Positions 9,983 to 17,706 of a DNA stretch of 20,035 nt are shown here, piece after piece. The notes under the pieces were generated by a model that saw only the letters and a list, made by a program, of their open reading frames with translations, was not told the origin of the DNA and ran no database searches. The translations under genes and the position numbers were made by a program. Source of the DNA: Shewanella sp. (GTDB lineage Bacteria > Pseudomonadota > Gammaproteobacteria > Enterobacterales > Shewanellaceae); the NCBI GenBank assembly GCA_004195335.1, contig SDWK01000517.1, positions 1 to 20,035 of the forward strand, given 5' to 3'. Positions within the stretch are counted from its first letter, which is position 1. Each line of letters begins with the position of its first letter.

Positions 9983-11796
9983 TTGCTCTTCGGATTTCTT
10001 GGATAAAACTCTTCTGCATTACAATCTATACGGCTGAATTTCCTGGTATTTTTGTAGGGTAGTTTCATGAAGCCTGAAACTCCTTTCCCCTGTATTTTAC
10101 CTACGTGACTCAATATCCTATCGAGACTGGCACGGAATGCCGCTTGTTTTCTTGGATTTAACAATCTCAAATAGCTGTGGATCTTCATATGATTAGGCAG
10201 GACTTCGAAGATGATGCAGCCGGTATGATGGATCTTATTGATCCAAGCCAGTTCAGTCATGATCTCTTTTGGCAGCTCAAGGTTTTCGTCGGGATCTCGA
10301 CCATCCTCGAAGTAAGAGTGCAAACGGGATTTATCCTCCAAAGAAGGTACGCTACCGACTTCAAACGGTAACTGTTGCTCAGGACCGATAAGAAAAGGCT
10401 GCGTGGTGTCATCACGTTCAAGGTGCAAGGTATCTCTGGCATTGAAGAAGCAAGCCTTAAACACCCCGAACCTTTTGATTCCTCTGGCGAGGGAGACCAT
10501 ATTGTTGACGGCTAAAGTTAATGCCGCTTTTTCCTCGGTGCGATAGAGGGCCAAATTTGAGTCGATAAAAACCCCCGTCTCCCGCCAGTGAATGGCCAGA
10601 CCACCCACGATCGAGTATTGACCTATACGACCCACTGCTGCGATAAAACCTTTCTCGGTATCGCCCATTCCTGCCATGAAGTTGCGATAATATTTTTCTA
10701 ACTGCAGATCATCCATCTTCTCGATGGGATCTTCCGTGTTATGTTCTTTTAAGAATGATTTTCTAGAGCTATAGATAACCGTCTCTACATCGCGCTCGCG
10801 TTTGAGTTCCCATATCGGTATCTCCTCGATCATAGGCGGTTTATCTATTTCTGGCAGATGGAGTCGGTGACTATGAAGCATACTTTTTAGAAAATAATCC
10901 CCAGCTTTATTTCGCTGAACCGGGTTTTCACTGAGCATGCCATCTAAGGTTCTTGCTAACTCTATGGGTAAACCTATGCTGGTGGCGGTGATCACCTTGC
11001 TGCCAAAGCGACTCGCCTGACCCGATGCGATGGCATACAAGGTTGCAGCGACGCCTTGTTCATCGAACCGGGTACTGGAGAGGGACCCATTGAGTTGTTC
11101 TTCTCCAATAAAATAGACATCGCCCATTCTGGCGTTGGTGTGCTGCTGATCATTCGATAGCAGGTCCATCACATTACCATTGACCGGGTTTCCCTGGGCA
11201 TCTCGCTGGGCAAATACCGCCGACCCCCAGTCAATAAGAGACAGGTGATGGGTCTTGATGTCGTAGACTAAGTTGGACGGTTTTATATCACCATGTACCA
11301 AAGGGCGACCGTGGTGCAGGTATTGCAATATATTGGCAAGCTGTCTGGCAATATTCATTACCATAGCAACAGGCAGTGCGCCTCGTTTCAAACACAGTTG
11401 TTCGAGATCCTCACCCGGCGCCCTTGCCATGACTAAGATGCCTTGCTTACCGGCATGGGCAAACTTGATGGCTGGGGGGACATTCGGATGCTTGACCTGA
11501 GCCAGCATAAACGCCTCCTCTTCAAGTCTGTCCTGAATGTGTTGTGGCAGGGTTACGCGTGAGAACTTAAAAACATGAGCCTCGCCTTGGGGGTCGATGC
11601 CAGCAAATACAAAACCATAAGCTCCTTTGCCAACAAGTTCCAACTCCTTATAGCCTAACTTACTCAGTTGTTGCTTACACAGACGTATCCAGGCCCTGTG
11701 CTTGCGTGCGTCATCGGCCTTAAGCAGATAGATCGATTGCTCTTCAGAGATATAGAAGTGTTGCAGCTGTGGTGTTGGCTGTTGGGCTATTGGCAT
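9961..11796 (-). CDS. Ser/Thr protein kinase-like protein with long C-terminal extension
   Basis: A 611-residue protein. Residues 50-310 form a eukaryotic-type kinase domain: glycine loop GKGAYGFVF (56-64), a beta-3 lysine (K77 in HVFKFSR), a helix-C glutamate among E92-E94, catalytic loop VHGDIKPSN (D170, K172, N175) and a DWG (189-191) where most kinases have DFG. The catalytic residues are all present, so it is probably active. The last 300 residues (about 310-611) belong to no family I recognise; they contain several W and charged motifs and no evident membrane segment, so the protein looks cytoplasmic. Substrate unknown. No phosphatase or FHA gene is adjacent. The ATG has only a weak ribosome site. 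A 9/10 FNR-type box lies about 180 bp upstream. Confidence 0.85.
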   Translation of the reverse strand: MPIAQQPTPQLQHFYISEEQSIYLLKADDARKHRAWIRLCKQQLSKLGYKELELVGKGAYGFVFAGIDPQGEAHVFKFSRVTLPQHIQDRLEEEAFMLAQVKHPNVPPAIKFAHAGKQGILVMARAPGEDLEQLCLKRGALPVAMVMNIARQLANILQYLHHGRPLVHGDIKPSNLVYDIKTHHLSLIDWGSAVFAQRDAQGNPVNGNVMDLLSNDQQHTNARMGDVYFIGEEQLNGSLSSTRFDEQGVAATLYAIASGQASRFGSKVITATSIGLPIELARTLDGMLSENPVQRNKAGDYFLKSMLHSHRLHLPEIDKPPMIEEIPIWELKRERDVETVIYSSRKSFLKEHNTEDPIEKMDDLQLEKYYRNFMAGMGDTEKGFIAAVGRIGQYSIVGGLAIHWRETGVFIDSNLALYRTEEKAALTLAVNNMVSLARGIKRFGVFKACFFNARDTLHLERDDTTQPFLIGPEQQLPFEVGSVPSLEDKSRLHSYFEDGRDPDENLELPKEIMTELAWINKIHHTGCIIFEVLPNHMKIHSYLRLLNPRKQAAFRASLDRILSHVGKIQGKGVSGFMKLPYKNTRKFSRIDCNAEEFYPRNPKSKDLGPRS

Positions 11797-11967
11797 CTTA
11801 GGTCATACACGCTTTCTTGAGTACTGGATTCATTAAATCAATAAGCTGAGAATAAGCCAACATTTATTATGGTTAATTATGAGGCTATCAAGTTTTTCAT
11901 CTGTGGGTTGATCTACTCCATGTTTGTCAAATGAAAAGGTGCCTATCGAACATTTTCGGTGATGATA

Positions 11968-11981
11968 TTGACCTATATCAA
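11968..11981. promoter_or_regulatory. FNR/EtrA-type box
   Basis: TTGAC-CTAT-ATCAA matches the known FNR consensus TTGAT-N4-ATCAA at 9 of 10 positions, and the outer ATTGA-N6-TCAAT is fully symmetric. It lies between the divergent kinase gene (start 11796) and the cysteine-rich gene (start 12098). A TAATAT (12022-12027) could be a -10 for the plus-strand gene, putting the box near -60, a usual class I position. The rest of 11797-12097 shows a short hairpin (12050-12071) before the ribosome site. Confidence 0.55.
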
Positions 11982-12097
11982 TTCTGTTACAAAAATTCAC
12001 AGGTAACCTCTTAGACGGTACTAATATATCGTTATAAACATAAATAAGCCTCTGGGTTATTAGTCTCAGAGACATACTTGAAAGTGAGGAGGGGCAT

Positions 12098-12442
12098 ATG
12101 ACAGAGTTAGACAAAGCCCTGTTAATAGAGTTACTCGACTATCCGAGAAAACGTATCGTTCAATCGATGGAGTTGAAATTTTGCCCTCATGCAGGTTTTT
12201 TCAATACCAGTGACGAACAGTGTCTCAATTGCCATCAAGGGATGGAATGTATCTGGATGAATCACAACGACGAGCTAGTCGCTGTTGAACAAAAGTCGGT
12301 TAAAGAGCTCAAGCAGCAGCTATTGATCGCCGTAGATTTTATTGACTCAAGTTTGACTCCGCATCACCTTTCGAGAAGAAACTGCGAGTGTGAAAATTGC
12401 GTGTGGCTGAGAAAGGCACAAAAGATATTAGCGATAGGGTAA
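12098..12442 (+). CDS. Small cysteine-rich protein of unknown function
   Basis: A 114-residue protein that I cannot assign to a family. It has seven cysteines: C29, C42, C45, C51, C96, C98 and C101, in FCPHAGF, CLNCHQGMEC and CECENC, with H31, H46, H89 and H90 nearby. The pattern suggests metal (zinc) or iron-sulfur binding, by inference only. No signal peptide or membrane segment is seen, so it should be cytoplasmic. The ribosome site is very strong (GAGGAGGGG directly before CAT-ATG), which supports a real, expressed gene. The FNR-type box upstream would fit an oxygen-responsive role, but this is unproven. tpm follows after 168 bp on the same strand. Confidence 0.8.
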   Translation: MTELDKALLIELLDYPRKRIVQSMELKFCPHAGFFNTSDEQCLNCHQGMECIWMNHNDELVAVEQKSVKELKQQLLIAVDFIDSSLTPHHLSRRNCECENCVWLRKAQKILAIG

Positions 12443-12469
12443 TCGTTTCATTCGTTTCATTCGTTTAAT
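12443..12469. repeat. 9-bp tandem repeat, three copies
   Basis: TCGTTTCAT occurs at 12443-12451 and 12452-12460, and a variant TCGTTTAAT at 12461-12469, directly after the stop of the cysteine-rich gene. It probably arose by slippage; no role is evident. Confidence 0.75.
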
Positions 12470-12610
12470 AAAAGTAGCTTCAGTGCTTTTGGTTTAAGTA
12501 CTTTAATTTTGCATCTCCGTTTTGTTCCCTTTAGAGTATCCCAAAACTCATACTTCCAATATTCATGCCTGACATTAGTCATTCATGTGTTGAGGAGAAC
12601 AGGATAAATT

Positions 12611-13291
12611 ATGGAACCCAGTTTTTGGCATAGTAAATGGGATGCTCAGCAGATAGGCTTTCATCAAAGCGAAGTTAATCCGCTACTGATAAAATATTGG
12701 CCTCAGCTGAACTTGAGTCACTCAGCTAATACCAGTGTGTTTGTTCCGCTTTGCGGTAAGACTCTGGATATCTGTTTTCTCGCCGAGCTTGGTCACGAAG
12801 TAGTTGGCTGTGAGCTCAATGAAACTGCCGTCGAACATTTTTTTACCGAAAATAATTTACGTTTTTCGACTAGCTCAGAAGGTGAGCTGAAAAAATTTGT
12901 CACCGAGCAGGTGAGTATCTATCAAGGCGATCTCTTTTCCCTCTCTCCAGAGACCTTATCCCGTCAAGAGCGACCAGCAATTGGCGCCTTCTATGACAGA
13001 GCGGCACTCATCGCCTGGCCCGAAGAGATGCGCCTGGATTATGTAGACAAACTGGCTGAACTCATTCCACCGAAAAGTATCGGTCTGCTTATCACCTTAG
13101 ATTATCCCCAAGAGACATTGAAAGGCCCTCCCTTTGCCGTATCAAATGATTGGATCGTGAGCAACATGGGGAAAAATTTTGAAATTGAACTATTGGCCAG
13201 CAAAGATGTGCTCAACGAAAACCCGAGGTTTATCAAGAAAGAAGTACCCTGGTTGACAGAATCTGTCTATCGGCTTGAAAGAAAGGCTTAA
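12611..13291 (+). CDS. tpm: Thiopurine S-methyltransferase
   Basis: A 226-residue SAM-dependent methyltransferase that fits bacterial TPMT along its length: N-terminal [20 protein letters not shown] (residues 5-24), the SAM-binding block [27 protein letters not shown] (about 44-70), and [17 protein letters not shown] (about 121-137). Enzymes of this group methylate thiopurines, and in Pseudomonas they methylate selenium and tellurium oxyanions; the natural substrate here is not known. Start: ATG with AGGAGAACAGGAT just upstream. The gene is followed by a hairpin and then a bidirectional terminator. Confidence 0.94.
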   Translation: MEPSFWHSKWDAQQIGFHQSEVNPLLIKYWPQLNLSHSANTSVFVPLCGKTLDICFLAELGHEVVGCELNETAVEHFFTENNLRFSTSSEGELKKFVTEQVSIYQGDLFSLSPETLSRQERPAIGAFYDRAALIAWPEEMRLDYVDKLAELIPPKSIGLLITLDYPQETLKGPPFAVSNDWIVSNMGKNFEIELLASKDVLNENPRFIKKEVPWLTESVYRLERKA

Positions 13292-13295
13292 GAAA

Positions 13296-13323
13296 AGAGG
13301 CTAGATCCTAGGTTCTAGCCTCT
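13296..13323 (+). other. 10-bp inverted repeat after tpm
   Basis: AGAGGCTAGA (13296-13305) and TCTAGCCTCT (13314-13323) pair perfectly around TCCTAGGT. It lies five bases after the tpm stop. It has no strong U tract, so it may help the next hairpin or protect the mRNA 3' end. Confidence 0.7.
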
Positions 13324-13343
13324 CTTCGCTGAGTTTCAAAACA

Positions 13344-13371
13344 AAAAAGGCGACCCTTAGGTCGCCTTTTT
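13344..13371. terminator. Bidirectional terminator between tpm and porin 1
   Basis: AAAAAGGCGACC (13344-13355), loop CTTA, GGTCGCCTTTTT (13360-13371) form a perfect 12-bp stem with A and T runs on both sides. It can end both the rightward tpm transcript and the leftward porin transcript (porin stop at 13412). Confidence 0.93.
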
Positions 13372-13411
13372 AATACAACTAAATCGTTTATAGAGTCATG
13401 AGACTCATCGA

Positions 13412-14440
13412 TTAGAAGTTGTAACGTACACCAACAGTGAATACATTGTCATCTGTTAGGTCAGTTTTACCAGCTAAAGTAGTATAGTCACCTTCGTACA
13501 TAGAGTAGTGGCCATATACCATAGTTGATTTAGCTACTTTGTAGTCAGCACCAACAGTGATTGATGTAATATTTACATCAGTTGTGTCAACAGTCTGGAT
13601 ACCAGAACGCTTAGCATATAGACCTAGACCGGCTTCATCTTTACCGTATTCAGCTTTAAGGTTAACGCCGTTTAGGTTGTAAGCCACGTTAACGAAGTAA
13701 GTGTTACCTTCAAGGTTAGGCTTACTGATGCTTTCAGAGTTTTGGAACAGACCGCCTAGCTTGAAGCCAGCAACTTTAACTTGAGCAACACCACGGTAAG
13801 CATCCATATCGGCGATGCCTTTGTTGTATGCACCAGCAACGTAGAAGTTTTGAGCCTTAAGTTTCTTATCACCGATAGTTGCGCTTAATGCGTACTGATC
13901 ATCAGCATCGTCAACACCAGGTTGAACGTTATCAGTCATCAGGTAAGTTGCGTTAAGCGTTACCAGATCGGCAATCTTTGGCGAGTAGTACCAGATACCA
14001 TCAGCTACACGTGATTGTGCACCTACCAAACGGTCGATATCGGCGTTAGAGTTACCGAATAAATCGATACCGCCTTCAGCTTGCTTGAATACAGAGTCAT
14101 TACGACCGACAAGTACAGTACCTGCAGCAGTCTTAAGACCTAAGAAAGTGTTACGAGCCTTGAAAACATCGCTGTTAGAAGAGGTGTTTTCAACCTGAAA
14201 TTCCATCTGGTAGATCACGTCGATGTTGTTAGCGATAGTTTCGCTACCTTTAACGCCTACGTGAGAGAAGTTGTTTTCTAGAACAGTGCCTTCTTTTCCT
14301 TCGCGAGAAGTAAGGCCATTGTCAGAGTTAGTCACAGACAGGTCTAGACGGCCGTAGAAGTTAGGGCCTTCGGCTAGCGCGCCAAATGAAGCCATAGTTA
14401 GTACTGATGCCACTGTTGCAGAGATTAGTGTTTTTTTCAT
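13412..14440 (-). CDS. Outer-membrane general porin (porin 1)
   Basis: A 342-residue precursor with a clear signal peptide (MKKTLISATVASVLTMASFGALA) and a mature start EGPNFYGRLDLSVTNSD, the usual first strand of Gram-negative trimeric porins. It ends in VGVRYNF, the C-terminal aromatic signal recognised by the Bam machinery. The sequence alternates polar and hydrophobic residues, as in 16-stranded beta-barrels. It should allow diffusion of small hydrophilic solutes through the outer membrane. It is a paralogue of the next porin: blocks such as NFSxxGVKG, VIYQMEF, RNTxLGLKT, LVGRND and YYSPKIADLVTxNATYL are shared. Start: ATG with GGGAG ten bases upstream. Confidence 0.93.
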   Translation of the reverse strand: MKKTLISATVASVLTMASFGALAEGPNFYGRLDLSVTNSDNGLTSREGKEGTVLENNFSHVGVKGSETIANNIDVIYQMEFQVENTSSNSDVFKARNTFLGLKTAAGTVLVGRNDSVFKQAEGGIDLFGNSNADIDRLVGAQSRVADGIWYYSPKIADLVTLNATYLMTDNVQPGVDDADDQYALSATIGDKKLKAQNFYVAGAYNKGIADMDAYRGVAQVKVAGFKLGGLFQNSESISKPNLEGNTYFVNVAYNLNGVNLKAEYGKDEAGLGLYAKRSGIQTVDTTDVNITSITVGADYKVAKSTMVYGHYSMYEGDYTTLAGKTDLTDDNVFTVGVRYNF

Positions 14441-14455
14441 GTTTTGAGTGCTCCC

Positions 14456-14534
14456 AAGAACCTAAGTTCTTCTCCATTTATAAATGGTTATTTATGGTTT
14501 TTGATTTTGTTACAAGGGTCCATTCTTGTAACAA
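14456..14534 (-). promoter_or_regulatory. Porin 1 leader with three nested inverted repeats
   Basis: Three symmetric elements lie just upstream of porin 1: a 6-bp hairpin AAGAAC-CTAA-GTTCTT (14456-14471) next to the GGGAG ribosome site; a 14-bp palindrome CCATTTATAAATGG (14474-14487); and a 10-bp inverted repeat TTGTTACAAG (14507-14516) with CTTGTAACAA (14525-14534) across an 8-bp spacer. The last one has the geometry of a dimeric regulator site. I cannot name the regulator, and no confident -10/-35 pair was found. Confidence 0.55.
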
Positions 14535-14943
14535 TCATGAGCTCGGATTTTACAGTTTTATGTCAACAAAATTGTGGGCTAGATCATGTTTTCGCCTTCT
14601 CTAGCATTCACAGTATGCGTTTCTGTCACAAGTTTGCACTCAAAGTTTAAAAAACAAGCTTAATGGGTAAAGTGCTTACTTTATACCTACCTATAACTCA
14701 GTGGTCTAACAATTATATACAGAATGGGATACGGCATTGTTAAGAAAGTGCTAAAATTGTAAACCTAGTGGTGTAGCGGCCTACTAGGGGTTTTAACTAT
14801 TTGCCGCAATGGGATATACCGTGGCTGATCATGTCATGGTGATCCATTATATTTTATTTAGAACAATTATTAGCTCTGGAAAACAGTAGGAGAACGTGGC
14901 TTTTTAGATAGGATTGAATGAACTTTTTGTTGGTTATTTATGC
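14535..14943. other. Long intergenic region between the porins
   Basis: About 400 bp without a convincing gene. A TTGACA lies at 14561-14566 on the minus strand but has no suitable -10. A weak hairpin CCTAGT...ACTAGG (14764-14788) is followed by GGTTTT. A small RNA cannot be excluded, but nothing supports one. Confidence 0.4.
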
Positions 14944-14968
14944 AAAAAGCGACCAATGGCCGCTTTTT
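14944..14968 (-). terminator. Terminator of porin 2
   Basis: AAAAAGCG (14944-14951) pairs with CGCTTTTT (14961-14968), with an inner CC/GG pair; on the minus strand it is followed by a T run and lies about 80 bp after the porin 2 stop. Confidence 0.8.
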
Positions 14969-15047
14969 ATATAAATTCATACTAACTGCTTAGGGGGATT
15001 GCTAGTTTTTTCCGATTAGAGAAATTATAGCTCTTGTCCAATAAAGG

Positions 15048-16112
15048 TCAGAAGTCGTAACGCACACCTACAGTGATGATATCGTCATTCAGGCTTTGCG
15101 TGACGTTGTTCAGCATCAAGTCACCATCGAACTTAGTGTAGTGTCCGTAAAGCAGGGTGCTCTTGCTGACACGATAGTCTGCACCGACACTGAATTGCTG
15201 TAGATCGACATTAGAAACCGTTTCCATCGCTCCGCCATCGGTATTGCCAACGAATCTGCTCACATACTTACCCAGGCCCGAGTTGTCGTTACCATACATG
15301 GCTTTTAACTTCAGGTTACCCATAACGTAAGCGGCGTTGACGAAGTAAGTGTCGCCTTCCAGGTTCGAATACTTATCGTCTTGGTGTTCACTATTCTGAT
15401 AGAAGCCACCTAAGATCACATCACCCAGTTTCACTTGTGCCACGCCGCGATAGGCCTTGATATCATCGATTCCATCGGAATAGGCCCCTGATACAAAGTA
15501 GTTTTGTGCTTTCAGTGCTTTGTCACCAATGGTGGCACTTAGCGCATACATGTCGCCCGCATCGATGCGCTCATTGGTTGTCTCATCATAGGAGACATAG
15601 TTATCTTCAACCAGGTAAGTTGCGTTGAATGTCACCAAGTCGGCAATCTTTGGTGAGTAATAGCTGATACCATCGGCGCTGCGAGACTGTCCGGCAGCAA
15701 GAAGATCGATATCTGAGTTGGTATTACCGAAGAGATCGAAGCCACCTTCAGCGGCTTTGAAAACAGTATCGTTACGACCGACAAGTGCAGTACCAGCAAC
15801 GGTCTTAAGGCCTAAATAGGTGTTACGGGCCCCGAAGGTGTCTCCTGAATTATCGAAGTTACTGACACCAAATTCCATCTGGTAGATCACTTCAAAATTT
15901 TCATTGATTTTATCTGTGCCTTTTACACCTAACCATGAGAAGTTGTTTTCAATTATGGTTCCCGATTTCTGGTTTTGTGTCGCGACACCGAGATCAGAAT
16001 TAGTGAATGCAAGATCTGCACGACCATAGAAATGTGGGCCGTCAGCGAGAGCGGAGAAAGAGGTAATTGCTAGTGCCGATATGATTGATGCAGACAGAAC
16101 CGTTTTATTCAT
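15048..16112 (-). CDS. Outer-membrane general porin (porin 2)
   Basis: A 354-residue precursor with a signal peptide (MNKTVLSASIISALAITSFSALA), mature start DGPHFYGRADLAFTNSD and the C-terminal VGVRYDF. It is the same porin type as porin 1 and clearly its paralogue, with the differences concentrated in likely surface loops (for example residues 190-200 and 285-310). Start: the ATG at 16112 is preceded by AGGAAG and begins at the signal peptide; an ATG 93 bp upstream (16205) would add 31 residues unlike any signal peptide and is rejected. The leader is separate from that of porin 1 and carries CRP-like sites, so the two porins are probably expressed under different conditions. Confidence 0.93.
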   Translation of the reverse strand: MNKTVLSASIISALAITSFSALADGPHFYGRADLAFTNSDLGVATQNQKSGTIIENNFSWLGVKGTDKINENFEVIYQMEFGVSNFDNSGDTFGARNTYLGLKTVAGTALVGRNDTVFKAAEGGFDLFGNTNSDIDLLAAGQSRSADGISYYSPKIADLVTFNATYLVEDNYVSYDETTNERIDAGDMYALSATIGDKALKAQNYFVSGAYSDGIDDIKAYRGVAQVKLGDVILGGFYQNSEHQDDKYSNLEGDTYFVNAAYVMGNLKLKAMYGNDNSGLGKYVSRFVGNTDGGAMETVSNVDLQQFSVGADYRVSKSTLLYGHYTKFDGDLMLNNVTQSLNDDIITVGVRYDF

Positions 16113-16276
16113 TTTAGTCTTCCTGTGGCTAGTTGTTTTAACAGCATTTTTGCCGTCGGGCATTAAGTAAGGTTTGAAAAATTTACGTTGGTCAAGGCCG
16201 CGCAATTTAATCGATGCCAGCCTGTTGAATCTGTAATTGTCTAGCCGGAGTCTGTCATAGATAAGGAACTTTATTT

Positions 16277-16322
16277 CGTGATCGTCGTCACGTTGCTTGG
16301 ATCTTGTGTGACATTAATCATA
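16277..16322 (-). promoter_or_regulatory. Two CRP-like sites 30 bp apart
   Basis: CGTGA-TCGTCG-TCACG (16277-16292) is fully symmetric and TGTGA-CATTAA-TCATA (16307-16322) is a near match; each resembles the CRP half-sites TGTGA and TCACA with 6-bp spacing. Their centres are exactly 30 bp apart, close to three helical turns. They lie 165-210 bp upstream of porin 2. A TAGACAAT (16236-16243, minus strand) could be a -10, which would put them at about -53 and -83. Confidence 0.5.
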
Positions 16323-16604
16323 TTGATTTACAAAGGTTTATACCTGTCTAAATATCTGATTAACAGTATTAACTACAGTCGGTAAGCTAAGATGAATTTT
16401 AGTCAAATTGGTTAACAAGTGTGTGAGTGGTTTAATAGATAAACTTGTTTTAGTTTTTATGCTTGAAATGAGATAAAATTACTTCACTTAATTACTCGTC
16501 TGCCACGGTAGCTTAAATGCTATGCCATTGTGATTTACAAGCGTCAAAATGGCAGATGTTGGGATGACTAAATATTCTCGTTGGACTTTGTGTTGGAAGA
16601 ACTG
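16323..16604. other. Intergenic region before tcdA
   Basis: About 280 bp, AT-rich, without a convincing gene. A TTAGTT (-35) with TAAAAT (-10) at 18-bp spacing lies around 16451-16480 on the plus strand and might drive tcdA. Nothing else was recognised. Confidence 0.35.
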
Positions 16605-17417
16605 GTGCTTTCTGAAGCATATATAAATCGATTTGCAGGTATTGGCCGTTTATATGGTCAGCAAGCATTAGCCCAATTCGCTCAATCCCATGTTGCCGTT
16701 GTCGGTATCGGTGGTGTAGGAACTTGGGTTGCTGAATCATTAGCGAGAAGTGGGGTTGGTGAAATCACCTTGATCGATCTCGATGATATCTGTGTGACCA
16801 ATACTAATCGTCAAATTCATGCCTTAAAAGAGACGATAGGTGAATCTAAAGTGGAAGTGATGGCAGAGCGTATTTTGCAGATCAACCCAGATTGTAAGGT
16901 CAACCAGGTGGAAGACTTTATTACTCCTGAAAACCTGAGTGAGTACTTCATCGGCAAGAAACAGGCTGGCACGCTTGACTATGTGGTGGACTGCATCGAT
17001 GCAGTCAAACCCAAAGCAGCACTGATTGCCTGGTGTAAGAGACAAAAGCTTCCCATCGTGACCGTCGGTGGTGCAGGCGGTCAGGTTGACCCTACACAGG
17101 TTCAGGTTGCAGATTTGGCGAAAACATACCAAGACCCTTTATTGGCAAAAGTGCGAAATCTATTACGCAGAGAGCATAACTTCTCCAAAAATCTGCAACG
17201 ACGATTTAGCATCGAAGCGGTTTTTTCTACCGAGCAGCTGGTTTATCCGCAGGCAGATGGCAGCGTGTGCAATACCAAGGCTAATGCCGATGGCAACATG
17301 CGTATGGATTGTGCGTCCGGCTTTGGCGCCGTGACAGTAGTAACAGGCACATTCGGTTTTGTTGCTGCGAGTAGGGTGTTGACCAGGTTGGCAAAAAAAG
17401 TGCTAAATAGTAAATAG
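16605..17417 (+). CDS. tcdA: tRNA threonylcarbamoyladenosine dehydratase TcdA
   Basis: A 270-residue ThiF/E1-like enzyme that closes t6A37 of tRNA into the cyclic form (ct6A) using ATP. It closely matches E. coli TcdA (formerly CsdL/YgdL, 268 residues): the nucleotide loop VVGIGGVGTW (32-41), LIDLDDICVTNTNRQIHAL, the AEVMAERI-like helix, VGGAGGQVDPTQVQVADLAKT and MRMDCASGFGA near the C-terminus. Start: GTG 16605 has GGAAGA just upstream and gives the right length; TTG 16581, GTG 16590 and TTG 16593 are also in frame but have weaker ribosome sites. No csdA or csdE is adjacent. The gene stands alone and is followed by its own terminator. Confidence 0.93.
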   Translation: MLSEAYINRFAGIGRLYGQQALAQFAQSHVAVVGIGGVGTWVAESLARSGVGEITLIDLDDICVTNTNRQIHALKETIGESKVEVMAERILQINPDCKVNQVEDFITPENLSEYFIGKKQAGTLDYVVDCIDAVKPKAALIAWCKRQKLPIVTVGGAGGQVDPTQVQVADLAKTYQDPLLAKVRNLLRREHNFSKNLQRRFSIEAVFSTEQLVYPQADGSVCNTKANADGNMRMDCASGFGAVTVVTGTFGFVAASRVLTRLAKKVLNSK

Positions 17418-17496
17418 AGTAGAGTCGACAATACTCGGAACCTTACCCCCGTTTTAGGTCGTTAATTAGCGGACTTGCAATCGCGAGTTCCAAAGT

Positions 17497-17530
17497 CAGG
17501 TGTCGTCAGTACATGACGTCGCCTGTTTTC
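17497..17530 (+). terminator. Terminator of tcdA
   Basis: CAGGTGTCGTCA (17497-17508) and TGACGTCGCCTG (17514-17525) form a 12-bp stem with one mismatch and one G-U pair around GTACA, followed by TTTTC. It lies 80 bp after the tcdA stop. Confidence 0.75.
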
Positions 17531-17634
17531 AATGTGTCTTTCATCGCTGAGCGTCTATTTAGCCTCTATTCATTTATCAAGACGACTCCAGTTAATGCTC
17601 CGTATCTTTGGTTACACGATAAATTAACCAAACT

Positions 17635-17676
17635 TTGATCAAAATCTAATGATTGCCCAAAATGACTTGATAAACT
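17635..17676 (+). promoter_or_regulatory. FNR-type box and -10 of pepT (class II layout)
   Basis: TTGAT-CAAA-ATCTA (17635-17648) matches the FNR consensus at 9 of 10 positions. An extended -10 (TGA-TAAACT, 17668-17676) lies downstream so that a start near 17683 would put the box at -41.5, the classical class II activator position. pepT of Salmonella is known to be induced without oxygen through FNR, which supports the reading. Confidence 0.65.
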
Positions 17677-17706
17677 CTGGTCACATTTACTTTTGGTAGT
17701 CTTCTT

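Noticed and set aside
11833..12114. A 93-codon frame on the minus strand in the kinase/cysteine-rich gap.
   Set aside because: No ribosome site, low-complexity composition, no resemblance to a protein family, and it crosses the start of the better-supported cysteine-rich gene.
14535..14943. A small RNA gene between the porins.
   Set aside because: Only a weak hairpin and an unpaired TTGACA are present; without a promoter-terminator pair there is no support.
16113..16205. A longer N-terminus for porin 2.
   Set aside because: The extra 31 residues are not a signal peptide, while the ATG at 16112 has AGGAAG upstream and a normal signal sequence.
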